A stretch of 39,573 nucleotides of DNA, taken from the NCBI GenBank assembly GCA_000697335.1, contig JNEM01013468.1:1-39573 (forward strand), written 5' to 3'. Position numbers and translations under genes: made by a program. A model generated the notes under the pieces. It worked only from the letters and a program-made list of their open reading frames with translations. It ran no database searches and was not told the DNA's origin. The stretch comes from Conidiobolus incongruus B7586 (taxonomy: Eukaryota > Entomophthoromycota > Entomophthoromycetes > Entomophthorales > Conidiobolaceae). Below, piece after piece: positions 11,112 to 21,760 of the stretch (position 1 is its first letter; every line of letters starts with the position of its first letter).

Positions 11112-12554
11112 ATGAATTTCATTATTTGTACATGCATCAATTTATTATCTTTTATAAACTTATTATGCTTTTGTAGTTTTTATGTTATTTCTATGATCCT
11201 CTTTGAACAATCTAAAGTTATTCAATGTTTAAATTGGATGGATAATTTGATTATTTACTTCCTTCGTAATTGCATGCAGTCTACATTTTATATTAGCTTA
11301 GATAAGTTCAGAATTTTATGTAATATGGTATATCAAAACGTACCTAAAAATGCAGAATTAGTTAATATTCAAATCCCCGATGGATTTAGAATGCGTAGTC
11401 AGGACTTATTAAGAGCACACTTGAGTAACTCCTCTAGATATAGCTCTTGGGTTGACAGCGATATGGATTGGAGACTATCAGATCCTTTGATTGTGGAATG
11501 TATTATTCCCAAGGGTTCTAAATTAAATAGCAATTCGAATGTATTTGTATATGTCCATGGTGGTGGTTTTATCATTGGACAATTCGGCAATTATCGAGGT
11601 GATATGGGACGCGTTGCACTTGACTCTAATTACATATGCCTTGGCATCAACTATCGCCTAGCTCCAGAATATGCTGCACCATGTCAATTGGAAGATATAT
11701 TATCCGTTATATTATACTTAACTAGTGAACCAAGAAGCGACTCAAGCTTAAATGGAATCGGTTTAAATTTTAATCAAATTGTCGTTGGTGGAGATAGCGC
11801 TGGAGGAAATCTAACTGGATCTTTCAATCATCTTTTGCGGGACCTTCAAATGCCTAAATTAGGTGGGGTTATTCTCATTTCACCATCCCTTGATGCTTCT
11901 AACAGTTTGCCAAGTCATTGTTTGAATGCCAGCCATGATATGTTAGGTAATATGCCAATATATCCTCGTGGAACAAAGTGTACAAGGAAATACTGCGATT
12001 TTATGACTATGCACCTATTAAGAAATTGTACATCAAAAATTGTAGAGAAAATATTAGACCGTGGTCATTGGTACGTCAATTGCCAATTTTTACAATATCC
12101 TTTAATAAGCCCTCTATATGATTCAAATTTTGAAGATCTGTCACCTATTTTTATTATAGTTGGTAGTGGTGAAAGGTTGCTTGATGATTCAATTTTATAC
12201 TATCAAAAGGTCAACTCCGCTAATCATAGTAAAGGTCGTGTATTACCACAGATCCCTAGTATTACCTTGCATATTTATGAAGGAATGCCTCATTGTTTTA
12301 GTCAATTAGGTTTCCAACCTCAATCCAAATGGATGTTCACGAGAATGTCAAATTTCTTAATACAGTGCTTTGCCCAAAGAACTAGCGATATTTACAAATC
12401 TTCCATAATAAGTGAAAAATATCCTATTAATATTGGATTGAAACCAGATCAACTCAAAGACAGCAAGGGCAGTAATATCTTCGAACATCGTTTAAATAAT
12501 GAGTTGGTATATTATACTCCTCCTTATCATTTGGAATTGCAATTTTCACAATAA
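11112..12554 (+). CDS. Membrane-anchored HSL-type alpha/beta hydrolase, paralog 2
   Basis: A 480-residue protein of the same family as the gene at 3283-4722. The first 31 residues are strongly hydrophobic and Cys-rich and form a likely signal anchor. An amphipathic stretch follows (residues about 40-70), then the catalytic domain: HGGGF at 149-153, the CLGINYRLAPEY block at 176-187, GDSAGG with nucleophile Ser229, GSGERLLDDS with Glu354 in the catalytic-acid position, and MPHCF with His394. The C-terminal extension (PINIG near 438, FEHRLNNELV near 457) is shared with the paralogs. By eye it is closest to paralog 3, including the KCT..YCDF segment (near 289-297), so the two look like a recent duplication. 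The gene is intronless and AATAAA overlaps the stop codon. Mariner copies A and B bracket it in opposite orientations. Confidence 0.9.
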   Translation: MNFIICTCINLLSFINLLCFCSFYVISMILFEQSKVIQCLNWMDNLIIYFLRNCMQSTFYISLDKFRILCNMVYQNVPKNAELVNIQIPDGFRMRSQDLLRAHLSNSSRYSSWVDSDMDWRLSDPLIVECIIPKGSKLNSNSNVFVYVHGGGFIIGQFGNYRGDMGRVALDSNYICLGINYRLAPEYAAPCQLEDILSVILYLTSEPRSDSSLNGIGLNFNQIVVGGDSAGGNLTGSFNHLLRDLQMPKLGGVILISPSLDASNSLPSHCLNASHDMLGNMPIYPRGTKCTRKYCDFMTMHLLRNCTSKIVEKILDRGHWYVNCQFLQYPLISPLYDSNFEDLSPIFIIVGSGERLLDDSILYYQKVNSANHSKGRVLPQIPSITLHIYEGMPHCFSQLGFQPQSKWMFTRMSNFLIQCFAQRTSDIYKSSIISEKYPINIGLKPDQLKDSKGSNIFEHRLNNELVYYTPPYHLELQFSQ

Positions 12555-13420
12555 ATTCGCAATTATAGTTGATTTTATATTAATAAAATTTAATTATATA
12601 CTTTAAATTTTTCATTTTAAGTAATAAGAATGAAATTTAACTATCATTATCAATTTCAGAACTATTAATTATATATATAGACACAAATAACAATTTAAAA
12701 TCCTCATACTTAATCAGTATTTTTAAATTTATTATTACCTATACAATCTGTTATTATTTACAGGTTTTCACAAAAGTGATTACGAATATAAGAATTTTAT
12801 GCCAAATTTAATATCAATTATAAATATATATATAGTATAATTCTCTATTATTGTCATATAGAAAAAACAATTCAGGGTATATTTTTATAAGATATATAAA
12901 TTTAACATCAAAAAACTTTATAATTTATTTAATAATTGAATCTATTCGATATTGAAATTTTGCTTGAAAATCATTTTTAACAATTAAATGCTTAAATATC
13001 TGACTAAACAAATTCATTTTAACTAGTCTTATATATAAATCAAATATAATGGAAATTTTTTATATATTCCTTTAAATTTTAGATTTAAGAAAATTCTTAT
13101 TGATATTTCTGCTGATATGAATTAGGTAATATAACTTGTATCGATTCAAAATTATCAATTCATGGCAATATGTTCCTTTCTACTGATGAAGCACTCCTTA
13201 CAAACAAATTACATAATTTAATATGAATTACACAGTTAATCAAATTCAGATTCAATTCCAAAATTATTAGATTTAATTGAATGAATGTATGTTTTTCTAT
13301 CAATATTATCAAATATAATACACAGATTAAAATTGCATAGCATTATGTGACATAGATTAAATGTTTTGATATTAAAAATATTATTAAATTTTTAATAATA
13401 TTCCTCTATATTTTAAATTT
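12555..13420. other. AT-rich spacer 3' of hydrolase 2
   Basis: No gene or RNA is seen. AATAAA at the very start may serve polyadenylation of hydrolase 2. The remainder is plain AT-rich DNA up to the mariner copy B end. Confidence 0.65.
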
Positions 13421-14680
13421 TGGGAATTTTTTGCAATTAAAAATAAATAAGCATTTTGATATATAATATATAAAAATAAATATATAATATAAATTCAATA
13501 ATTTCCTTTATTATTAATAACTTTTTGTTATACTTTTAGCAAACTTCTAACACTTAAAAAACAGTTCTTTTTATTAAAGATCAAAATTTGATGTTTCAAA
13601 AACCAATTAAATTTTTTTGTAGAAATTTTCTTTCTTGTAAGCTAGTTTTTTAATTGCTTAAAGTAATTATAATTGCATAAGTTATAATCTAAAGAATACA
13701 TTAAATGTAGTATTTTTTTTCTAGTCATTTTTAATTAGAAAATTTTTTACAGTTTTAGATTTATATATTTTGTAAAAATTATACAAAATAATAAGTTTTC
13801 TTAAATTATATTAAGAATATTAATTTAAAATACTTTCATTTAAAAAAGCAATATAAAGTTTACTATTAATTGTTTTTCCTTTAAGAATTAAATAAGAATA
13901 ACATATACTATTATAATCTATTATAATAATTAATATTTGTTTATTAATAAAATATTTATTTAAAGGGATTTATAAAAGGGGTTAATTTAACTTAATCTAG
14001 CAATTTAATTTGTATTTTAATAAAAAATTATATATAAAGATTTAATATTTATTAATTATAATTATACAATATAAAAGCTTAAGTTTCTAGTAATATTTTA
14101 GTAAGTTTTATTTAATAATATTTACTTTAACTTTTTTCAAACTTTAGTTAAATTATAAGGTATTTATTTTATATTTTTATTTATTAATTTAAGTTTAAAC
14201 TTTAATATATATAAAATACTTATAAAACTAATATTAAAATATTAAGATAATTCTTTAACTAAAATAAAAATATATTTTTTCATATTTTTTCTTACTCTAT
14301 TAATAATTAAAAGAGTAATAACTAAAGTAAACCTTTTAAATTTTAATAAGCTTTAGATAATTTCTCTTTTAACTTTAAAATAGTTTACCTAATAATAAAT
14401 AGTTTATTTGAATAATACTTTATTATTAAAAGCTGCTTGTAAATTCTAAATAATTTTAAAGGGTTTAAGGTTAAGTTTTACTAATACTAAAATAAAAAAC
14501 TTTTGATAATTATAATTTAGTTTAAATATAATTAAATTAAACAACTAATTTTAAAAAGTTAATTTTTTAATCAAAAAACATATAATATATATATATATAT
14601 ATATAATCTAAAAATATATAATCTTTTATTTATTTAAAACTAATAATATGTTTGAAAAATCAAAAATTAAATAATTTCCT
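13421..14680 (-). mobile_element. Decayed mariner DNA transposon, copy B
   Basis: About 1.26 kb, the reverse-orientation relative of the copies at 8382 and 38249. On the plus strand it begins GGGAATTTTTT and ends AATTTCCT, the same imperfect inverted ends. The TGTTTGAAAAATC block near the right end, the (TA)n run at about 14582-14605 and the adjoining AATCAAAAAACAT match the left end of the family. On the minus strand the transposase tail is still readable in words such as DYNLCNYN, but stops interrupt it throughout. The codon aligned with the third catalytic residue encodes Asn, as in the other two copies. Confidence 0.75.
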
Positions 14681-16351
14681 ATTATTTCAAATTTATAATA
14701 ATATTTAAAGCAATCAATAAAAATATATAATAGACATTTTAAAGCATCATCTTCTAATATAAATAAATTAACTCTATCAAATTAATCCTGTACTTTTTTC
14801 ATAATATATCATAAATAGTAAAAAAATTGAACAATGTTGTATTTTCTAGTCAATATATATAATAAGATTTTATTTTATGATGATTTTAATAATTGATTAA
14901 ATATTATTTGTTTTAAGAATTAAAATCAAAAAAATAAAATACAAAATATAATTTGATATTCAAGTTATCATATTATCATGCATATATATTGTTGAATATT
15001 AACAGATTAATACATATATTATATGATATATTAAATTTACATCTAAGCATCTGAATTTGAAAAAACAAAATTCAATTGAAATAAGATATATATATATATA
15101 TACTTTTATGTAAATCAAAATATTTTCAATTTTATTAAAATTTATATAAATTTGATGTTTAATATCATACTGTAGAGTTTAAATGGCAATTGAAATTAAC
15201 TACCTCATGTTAAAATTATATTTTAAATTAATATTAGTGTAGATTGCTAATTTCACGTATCCAAGAAAGGTAAAAATAGTGCATATCTATGATCCAGATT
15301 CTTAGATATTGGCTCCAAAAAGCAATATATCAAATACTGCTTAATGAAAAAAATTTATTTATTTTGATAACCCATTTTTTTAAATATTAGAATACATTAA
15401 TTTATTATTTGACTTGAAATTTATATATCGATAATATTACACCAAAAAATATAGCTATAAAAGGAAAAGTTATATTTATAACCCAACTCTTATAAGAAAT
15501 AAAAAAAATTAAAAATATCAATTTGTATTATTCAATTCCAAACAAGAATAGTACAATGAATTTATTTAAAATTACCGATTGTTTGATATTTTACAATTTT
15601 GTAATTTTCAACTGAAAAATACTGAAAAAAAACGATTGTGGGGAAATGTTGAAATTCACTAATTTTAGGTTAATTTCATGCAATCATTTAGAAAAATATT
15701 TTAGTGTTTTAAAATAAAACTAATAGTGATATGTTCGATCAAGCCTTTTCCATTAATATATATATATGTAATTTAGATAAATTAACAGTTATTTTATGCT
15801 TTTATTGATTAAAGGGAATAATATGTATCAATATATATATTGAAAATTCAATTTAACAGTATTTGAAATTTGCTGAAAATTAGTTTATCCAATAGTATCC
15901 AATATTGATGATTCACTTTCATCCGAATGTACGCTAATTTTAAATTTTATATACAAAATGTTTTGATATTGACTTGGGGTTGATCATTGAAAACAAATAA
16001 GCAATATAGATCCATGTTTATATCAGAATAATTAATATAAGGAGCTTTTTCACCATAATATTATATGAAATTCATATTTTAAGTTAATTTTTATCAGTGT
16101 TTATGATCGAATTGAATTTTAAGGGGATTTTCATCAAAGTGTAATTTACAAATAGCGATTAACGTTTATAAATTGAACATTTTATTTGTTCCGTGAGACA
16201 TAATACCATGAACACGTTATTAGAGTATATTTCATTCAAGTATAAATTATCGCCAGTCTTATTCATGTAAATTTATAACTTCACTTGAATTATTAATCAT
16301 TTCTATCAAATATAAGAATTTAATTCTGATTTAAGATTAATTAAATTGACC
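14681..16351. other. Spacer upstream of hydrolase 3
   Basis: No gene is seen. It holds a short (TA)n run near 15086-15102 and, at 15634-15647, the GATTGTGGGGAAAT word shared with the hydrolase 2 upstream region. CGATC words occur at 15736-15741 and, in reverse, at 16104-16109. The final 150 bp before the start codon is a little richer in G and C (ATAATACCATGAACACG near 16200) and may hold the promoter. Confidence 0.6.
15634..15647 (+). promoter_or_regulatory. Candidate upstream element GATTGTGGGGAAAT, copy 2
   Basis: The second occurrence of the word found at 10329-10343, here about 705 bp before hydrolase 3. It is one G shorter than the first copy. Its preservation in a background where G and C are quickly lost is the argument for function; shared descent from the duplicated segment is the alternative. 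Confidence 0.35.
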
Positions 16352-17797
16352 ATGAATAATTTTATACGTGTATGCATCAATATAATATCCATTATAAATT
16401 TAATCATTGTGTGTACTTACTATTTATTTTCTATCATCTTTTTCGAACATTCTAAAATCATAGAAAATTTAAATTGGTTCGATAATGTAATTATTTACAG
16501 CATTCGTAATACTGTAAAATCTACCTTTTATATTAGCTTAGATACTGTGAGAATTTTGTCTAGTTTGATTTTTCAGCGAGTTCCGAAAGGTGCTGAGTTG
16601 GTCAATTTTCAAATCCCCCATGGCTTTAGGAAGCGTAGTCAAGAGTTATTGAAGGAATACCTTAGCAAATCTTCGGATTATAGCACTTGGATTGAAAGTG
16701 ATATGGATTGGAGGGTTTCAGGTCCTTTGAACGTGGAGTGGATCATCCCTAAAGGTGTAAAATTGAATCGTAATTCCAATGTATTCGTTTACATCCACGG
16801 AGGCGCTTTTATGATTGGAAAGTTTGGTATTTATCGCGGTGACATGGGACGTGTTGCACTTGATGCTGACTGTATATGTCTTGGAATCAATTATCGTCTA
16901 GCTCCTGAATTTGCTGCTCCATGCCAAATTGAGGATGTATTGTCAGTAATATTATATTTAACTAGCGAGCCAAGTAATGATCCAAATTTGAATGGGATGG
17001 GTTTGAGTTCCGACCAAATTGTTGTTGGAGGGGATAGTGCTGGAGGAAACCTAGCTGCAAGTATTAATCATCTTTTATCCGACCTTCAAATGCCCAAATT
17101 AGGTGGAACTATCCTTATTTCACCTTATCTTGATGTTACTAACAGTTTACCCAGCCACCATTTGAATGCGAACAATGATATATTAGGTGATTTACCATTA
17201 ATGCCTCCAGGTACAAAGTGTACACCGTCATATTGCGATTTTGCAGCAGGCTATCTATTCCGAAATTGTTCACCTAATATTTTGTCAAAAATATCGGAAC
17301 GTGGTCATTTTTACACCAATACTCGATTTTTCAATCATCCTTTAATTAGCCCTCTATATAACTCCAATTTTCACGATTTACCTCCAATTTTAATTACAGT
17401 GGGTAGAGGTGAAAGGGTGCGTGATGATTCAATCCTGTACTATCAAAAGATCAATTCCGCTAACAAGAGCAAATATAAAGAACCATCACATATTCCTAGT
17501 ATCACTTTACATATCTATGAAGGAATGACTCACTGCTTCACTCAATTACGCTTCAACACTCAATCTAAATGGGCATTTGCGAGGATGTCCAATTTCTTAA
17601 GACAATGCTTTGCTGTGAGAGTCAACGATAGATACAAGTTTTCCACAAGTGCCAAATATCCTATAAATTTAGGATTTAACAGAGATCAAGCCAAAGGTAA
17701 CAAGGACAATAATATGTTTGAACATCGTTTAAATAACGAATTGGTGAATTATCATCATGATTATGATTTGAAATTGAAATTTGTAAATACATTATAG
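16352..17797 (+). CDS. Membrane-anchored HSL-type alpha/beta hydrolase, paralog 3
   Basis: A 481-residue protein counted from the ATG at 16352. An upstream in-frame TTG at 16346 can be ignored, because the ATG start MNNFIRVCIN aligns with MNTFVKVIIN of paralog 1. It has an N-terminal hydrophobic anchor (about 5-32), HGGAF at 149-153 as the oxyanion motif (Ala in the last variable place, as in paralog 4), CLGINYRLAPEF, GDSAGG with Ser229, GRGERVRDDS with Glu354 at the catalytic-acid place, and MTHCF with His394. The C-terminal extension with FEHRLNNELV is present. It is the nearest relative of paralog 2 by eye, lies in the same orientation and is separated from it by 3.8 kb that includes mariner copy B. 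It is intronless. The function is probably membrane-associated esterase or lipase; the substrate is not known. Confidence 0.9.
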   Translation: MNNFIRVCINIISIINLIIVCTYYLFSIIFFEHSKIIENLNWFDNVIIYSIRNTVKSTFYISLDTVRILSSLIFQRVPKGAELVNFQIPHGFRKRSQELLKEYLSKSSDYSTWIESDMDWRVSGPLNVEWIIPKGVKLNRNSNVFVYIHGGAFMIGKFGIYRGDMGRVALDADCICLGINYRLAPEFAAPCQIEDVLSVILYLTSEPSNDPNLNGMGLSSDQIVVGGDSAGGNLAASINHLLSDLQMPKLGGTILISPYLDVTNSLPSHHLNANNDILGDLPLMPPGTKCTPSYCDFAAGYLFRNCSPNILSKISERGHFYTNTRFFNHPLISPLYNSNFHDLPPILITVGRGERVRDDSILYYQKINSANKSKYKEPSHIPSITLHIYEGMTHCFTQLRFNTQSKWAFARMSNFLRQCFAVRVNDRYKFSTSAKYPINLGFNRDQAKGNKDNNMFEHRLNNELVNYHHDYDLKLKFVNTL

Positions 17798-19217
17798 AAT
17801 ATTATTAACATCATTTTATTAATAAATATTATTATAATTAATAACTTTAATATTTAATGATTGTTTAGCTATTCGTTATCGCCTTTTAGATTATCGTTAT
17901 ATCATTTTTATCATTATTAAATTCTAATATACATAAAAAATTAAATCAAAAAGCTCAAAATTTAATTTTTCATAAAATTACTCTATTCGATTGTAAATAT
18001 TGATAAATATTTCAAACAATATATTTTAATTTCAAAATATATATCATAGTGGCGTTTTTAATATACTATATGATTGATATAGTTCCAATTTAATTCTCAA
18101 ACTTTGAATATAATGGTTGTATGAATTGAAATTGAAATTGTAACTTAACAGTCTTTCATCAATATCACTCAAAAACATAATATTAATAAAGTTTAATATT
18201 GTCAAAATAAATTAATATAATTTCCATGCTGAATAGTATTATTTACTGAATTAATTTTTTATTTTGTTTCATAGCTCCAATTATAATATATCAAAAATTA
18301 CGTAAAATATGGCTACCTTAGGAATTTTTTCATAGATTTGATATCGTCCATATTTAATCTAAGTATTAAAGAAATTGAAAAAATTTAACTATGCTTATTT
18401 AGTTTACTTAATTTGAAATGATAAATTTAATTTTATAAATTAATAATATGTAAATTTTGACAACAAATTTATTAGCATTATTTGTAAATATATAAACAAT
18501 ATACTAATGTCAAGATAATTTTATATATGTTTGTAACAAATTTGAGCAGGAATAGTACAATATATTAGTACTAGTTTCATATTACTCTATCCCAAAATAT
18601 AACATCATTCGGTATATTCTTACTCATGGAATAACTTTAATGAGAGACAATATAGAATTGTAAAATTTGGTCAATTTAATTAGATTAATTCTGATTTTAT
18701 TTTGTTAATAAATGATTATATATATTATTATAAATATATTTATTTTATTAAGAAATGATGGACTTATTATATTCTTAGTATATAATCCATTTATTCAAAC
18801 TTTTCAATCTAATTTTCAATAGATTTTTTTAATAATGTTTAGTAAAATGAAATAAGTCAATCTGGTTCAAATACTATTAAAAATATCAATTATGTATGAC
18901 GAATTTTAATTCTACTTTTAGCAATTTCAAAATCATTGTTCTAGATAATATTGATTGTTGATAAGGTTTTAAGAGTCAAATGATACTATACTAATGGAGA
19001 GAGTAATAATATGAGAATTTTATATATTATTCAGAGGTTCGATAGTATGATCTTATCAAATTGAGAGGATATTAGATATAAAATTGTAAAATATAGGCTT
19101 GAAAATATTATATAATCAAGCTACAAATGATAAAAGACATTTATAATATATGTGAATGAGTAATGTTAAATACAAATTAAAATATATATTATTAAAAGGT
19201 GAAATAAATTATTCAAG
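17798..19217. other. AT-rich spacer between hydrolase 3 and tRNA-Tyr
   Basis: AATAAA soon after the stop codon of hydrolase 3 (near 17820) is a candidate polyadenylation signal. A run of four A at 19194-19197 would read as TTTT on the minus strand and could end transcription of the minus-strand tRNA gene. No gene is seen between. Confidence 0.65.
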
Positions 19218-19301
19218 TCCGACCAACCGGAATTGAACCAGTGACCTAGAGATTACAGCTTAAACTACAGTCTCCCGCTCTACCAACTGAGCTATAGTCG
19301 G
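19218..19301 (-). tRNA. tRNA-Tyr (GTA) with 11-nt intron, copy 1
   Basis: On the minus strand this folds as a full cloverleaf: acceptor CCGACTA with TGGTCGG, D-arm GCTC/GAGC around AGTTGGTA, anticodon stem GGAGA/TCTCT, anticodon GTA in CTGTAG, TPsiC arm ACTGG/CCGGT with loop TTCAATT, and discriminator A. An 11-nt intron (TTTAAGCTGTA) follows the base 3' of the anticodon, the canonical eukaryotic position and standard for tRNA-Tyr. CCA is not encoded. It is identical over all 84 bases, intron included, to the plus-strand copy at 23805-23888. Confidence 0.95.
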
Positions 19302-19385
19302 TTAATTCAACTTTCTATAAATTAAAATATACACCTTGATATTTTAATATTAAGTTTTTTAACTATATTTACACACCCTTTACAC

Positions 19386-19714
19386 TGTTACGAATCAGGC
19401 AATTCCCCTCTACCTAAATATTTTACATCAACTTAATGTTAAAGCCATTCCCCCTCGCATACCATCTGCTCCTGCTCTATCTCTTATTTGGCCGATGAAG
19501 CAAGGCACCGGAGAATCTCATGAAACACCCTACCCAACTCGCTCTTTATACAACCTAGAATAGAGCTATCCTCAATAAGCAGAGTTCGATCTGAGTCCTC
19601 CCAGTTATTTGATTTAAACTAATAAACCTCCTATCTCTCTAACACTTACCTGGAATTCCCCAGATCTCACTCTTTTATCTAAACTACTCTGGACACGGCT
19701 TTCCCAAGACGTTT
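19386..19714 (+). repeat. Solo-LTR-like repeat, copy 1 (~325 bp)
   Basis: A GC-richer block beginning TGTTACGAATCAG and ending near CCCAAGAC, repeated in the same orientation at 24485-24814. It contains a TATA-like word (CTTTATACAACC) in the middle and AATAAA later, the order expected of an LTR promoter and polyadenylation site. No coding sequence, primer-binding site or polypurine tract is seen beside it, so a solo LTR of a fossil LTR retrotransposon is the likeliest reading. It lies 85 bp upstream of the minus-strand tRNA-Tyr gene. The exact right end is uncertain. Confidence 0.6.
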
Positions 19715-19718
19715 TAAT

Positions 19719-21690
19719 ACAAACAAATATTCAATTAATATCATTTTATATTATATTCAGTATTCGATTATTATTTCTATATTTATCTATTCAATTTTTA
19801 ATATACTTCTCAACTCTATTTCATGCTATATTTAGAATTGTTAAACTCTATAATAATTCAAATTATCGAATCCCAATATCCTTTATATTTTTTGAAATAG
19901 ATTTAGTAATATTTTAATATTTACTATATTTGTTAATTGTTTTTCATTATAATATTAAACTCCAATCTTTGTCAATTTTGCCATGGACTATCTCATATTA
20001 TATTTTGAATTTTTATATAAATAATATTGATAAAAGATATCAAATTTTATTCATTCATTATGATATTAATAAACAAAAGATAATCGGGGATGAATACTAA
20101 TTATAGTATATATTGAATCAAGCTAAGCAATAACACAAAATATAGAGATCCAACCTTTGTAATATCTTAAAATTTTTTTTTGAAAAATCTAATACTGAAA
20201 GAAATAATTCTATTAAGGAATTTTGACACAATTTACAATACACTGTTCATACAGCTAATTGCAAATTGTGAAATAAGTTACTTTGTATAATTGTTTATGA
20301 GTGTTTAGAATCTTATAAATAACTGAACCTATTTTGTTTGGTTTCTCAATCAACCAAACACATTGAGTTATTAATAATTATTAGGTTTTTACCCACATAT
20401 TATTCTACAATATTACCAATCTTGACTTAAAAAGATCCAAATATAAAATATTAGTATTATATAAGCCAAATTTGAATTTAATAATCCCTGCATAATAATT
20501 AAGAATTATTAAAAAAATTGATTATGACCTAATTAAAATAAATATTTAGATTAATTTTATATGATTTTTAGCGAATTTAATCTAAAAAATTAAAGATAAC
20601 CAGTTCAAAATCGTGAATTACAAATATAATTTTATTAACCTGAATATTCGTTTTATTAATCATGTGAAATATTTTTATTTGAAATATTATTAAATCCTCA
20701 ATATTTTGTATTTATTTACCTGTTAAAACTACATCAAAATTCATATAACACCAACAACCTTTGAAAATCAAGTCATACTAATAAATTTTCAAAATTTTAA
20801 ACCATTGAAAATTTGTGAAATATGCCAAATTTAGAAATTGTCCAATAATTTTGGATTTCTAAAATACTATATTTAACATTTTAAAATATGTTATTTGGGA
20901 ATCCTTTTAGAGTAATTTTATAGTATGAATATTGGATCTTAAATTTTATTATGGAGATGAATAACAAAATAAATAATGGGGTTATTAAATACTCAAAACT
21001 CTGAAATTTCAGTAATTTAATGGTCCTTAATAATTAGGAATTATATTTTTCATTCTAATACTAATATTATCAAAGTAAATTTCTCCTTAGAATTCTTTGA
21101 AAATGTAAATAATTTAATAATATTTGGTTCTATTATGATATTACAGCCCCAAAATCTTCAATTCTAACTATTTCATTCCCTATTAAAATGATATCATATT
21201 GACTATTCACTTTCAAAATGTAAAAATTAAAAAAATTCTTGTTAATTCATTTGCGCAAAATTTACTATTTCAATAAATTTTCACAAATATCACCGATCCA
21301 AAAATACAAATTACTAAGACAAATTAGAGGGATTCAAGTTTATAAAAATATTAAAAATAGTTAATAATCAAAGAAATATTAGCTCAAGAGATGTTAAGGT
21401 ATTTATATTCTATTGTTACATATTTTTAAATATACATATAATCGCGATAAAGAATAGATCCTTAAGATTGATTTCAATTCAGTGCTGATTGAATATGTTG
21501 AATTTTAATTCATGAAATTGAAAATCTAATAAGTCAACAAATATTCAGTTGATAACTTGTCACCCTCTCTCAATAATTTGGTAAATGTACTAAGAATATA
21601 CTGGAATCAGCTAATGTTTTTTCATTAAATATTCACATCTTCATTAGTTCTAGAGAGTTGACTATTTGTCATATTCTCAGACTTTGGGAT
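19719..21690. other. AT-rich spacer upstream of hydrolase 4
   Basis: No gene or RNA is seen. CACCGATC at 21291-21298, 463 bp before the hydrolase 4 start codon, matches the word in the upstream region of hydrolase 2. The rest carries no recognisable repeat. Confidence 0.6.
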
Positions 21691-21700
21691 TATATAAAAC
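21691..21700 (+). promoter_or_regulatory. TATA box of hydrolase 4
   Basis: TATATAAAAC lies 70 bp before the start codon at 21761 and is followed by a GC-richer stretch (CGCTGTCCCAGCATAAACC) typical of a transcription start area. It is the clearest core promoter in the window. The other three hydrolase genes have no equally clean TATA box at this distance. Confidence 0.55.
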
Positions 21701-21760
21701 GCTGTCCCAGCATAAACCAACATATTATCAAATTGCCATAGTGTTAGAATATTTTACAAT

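Noticed and set aside
16346-16351. TTG as start of hydrolase 3
   Set aside because: An ATG two codons on matches the start of the paralogs and is the ordinary eukaryotic start.
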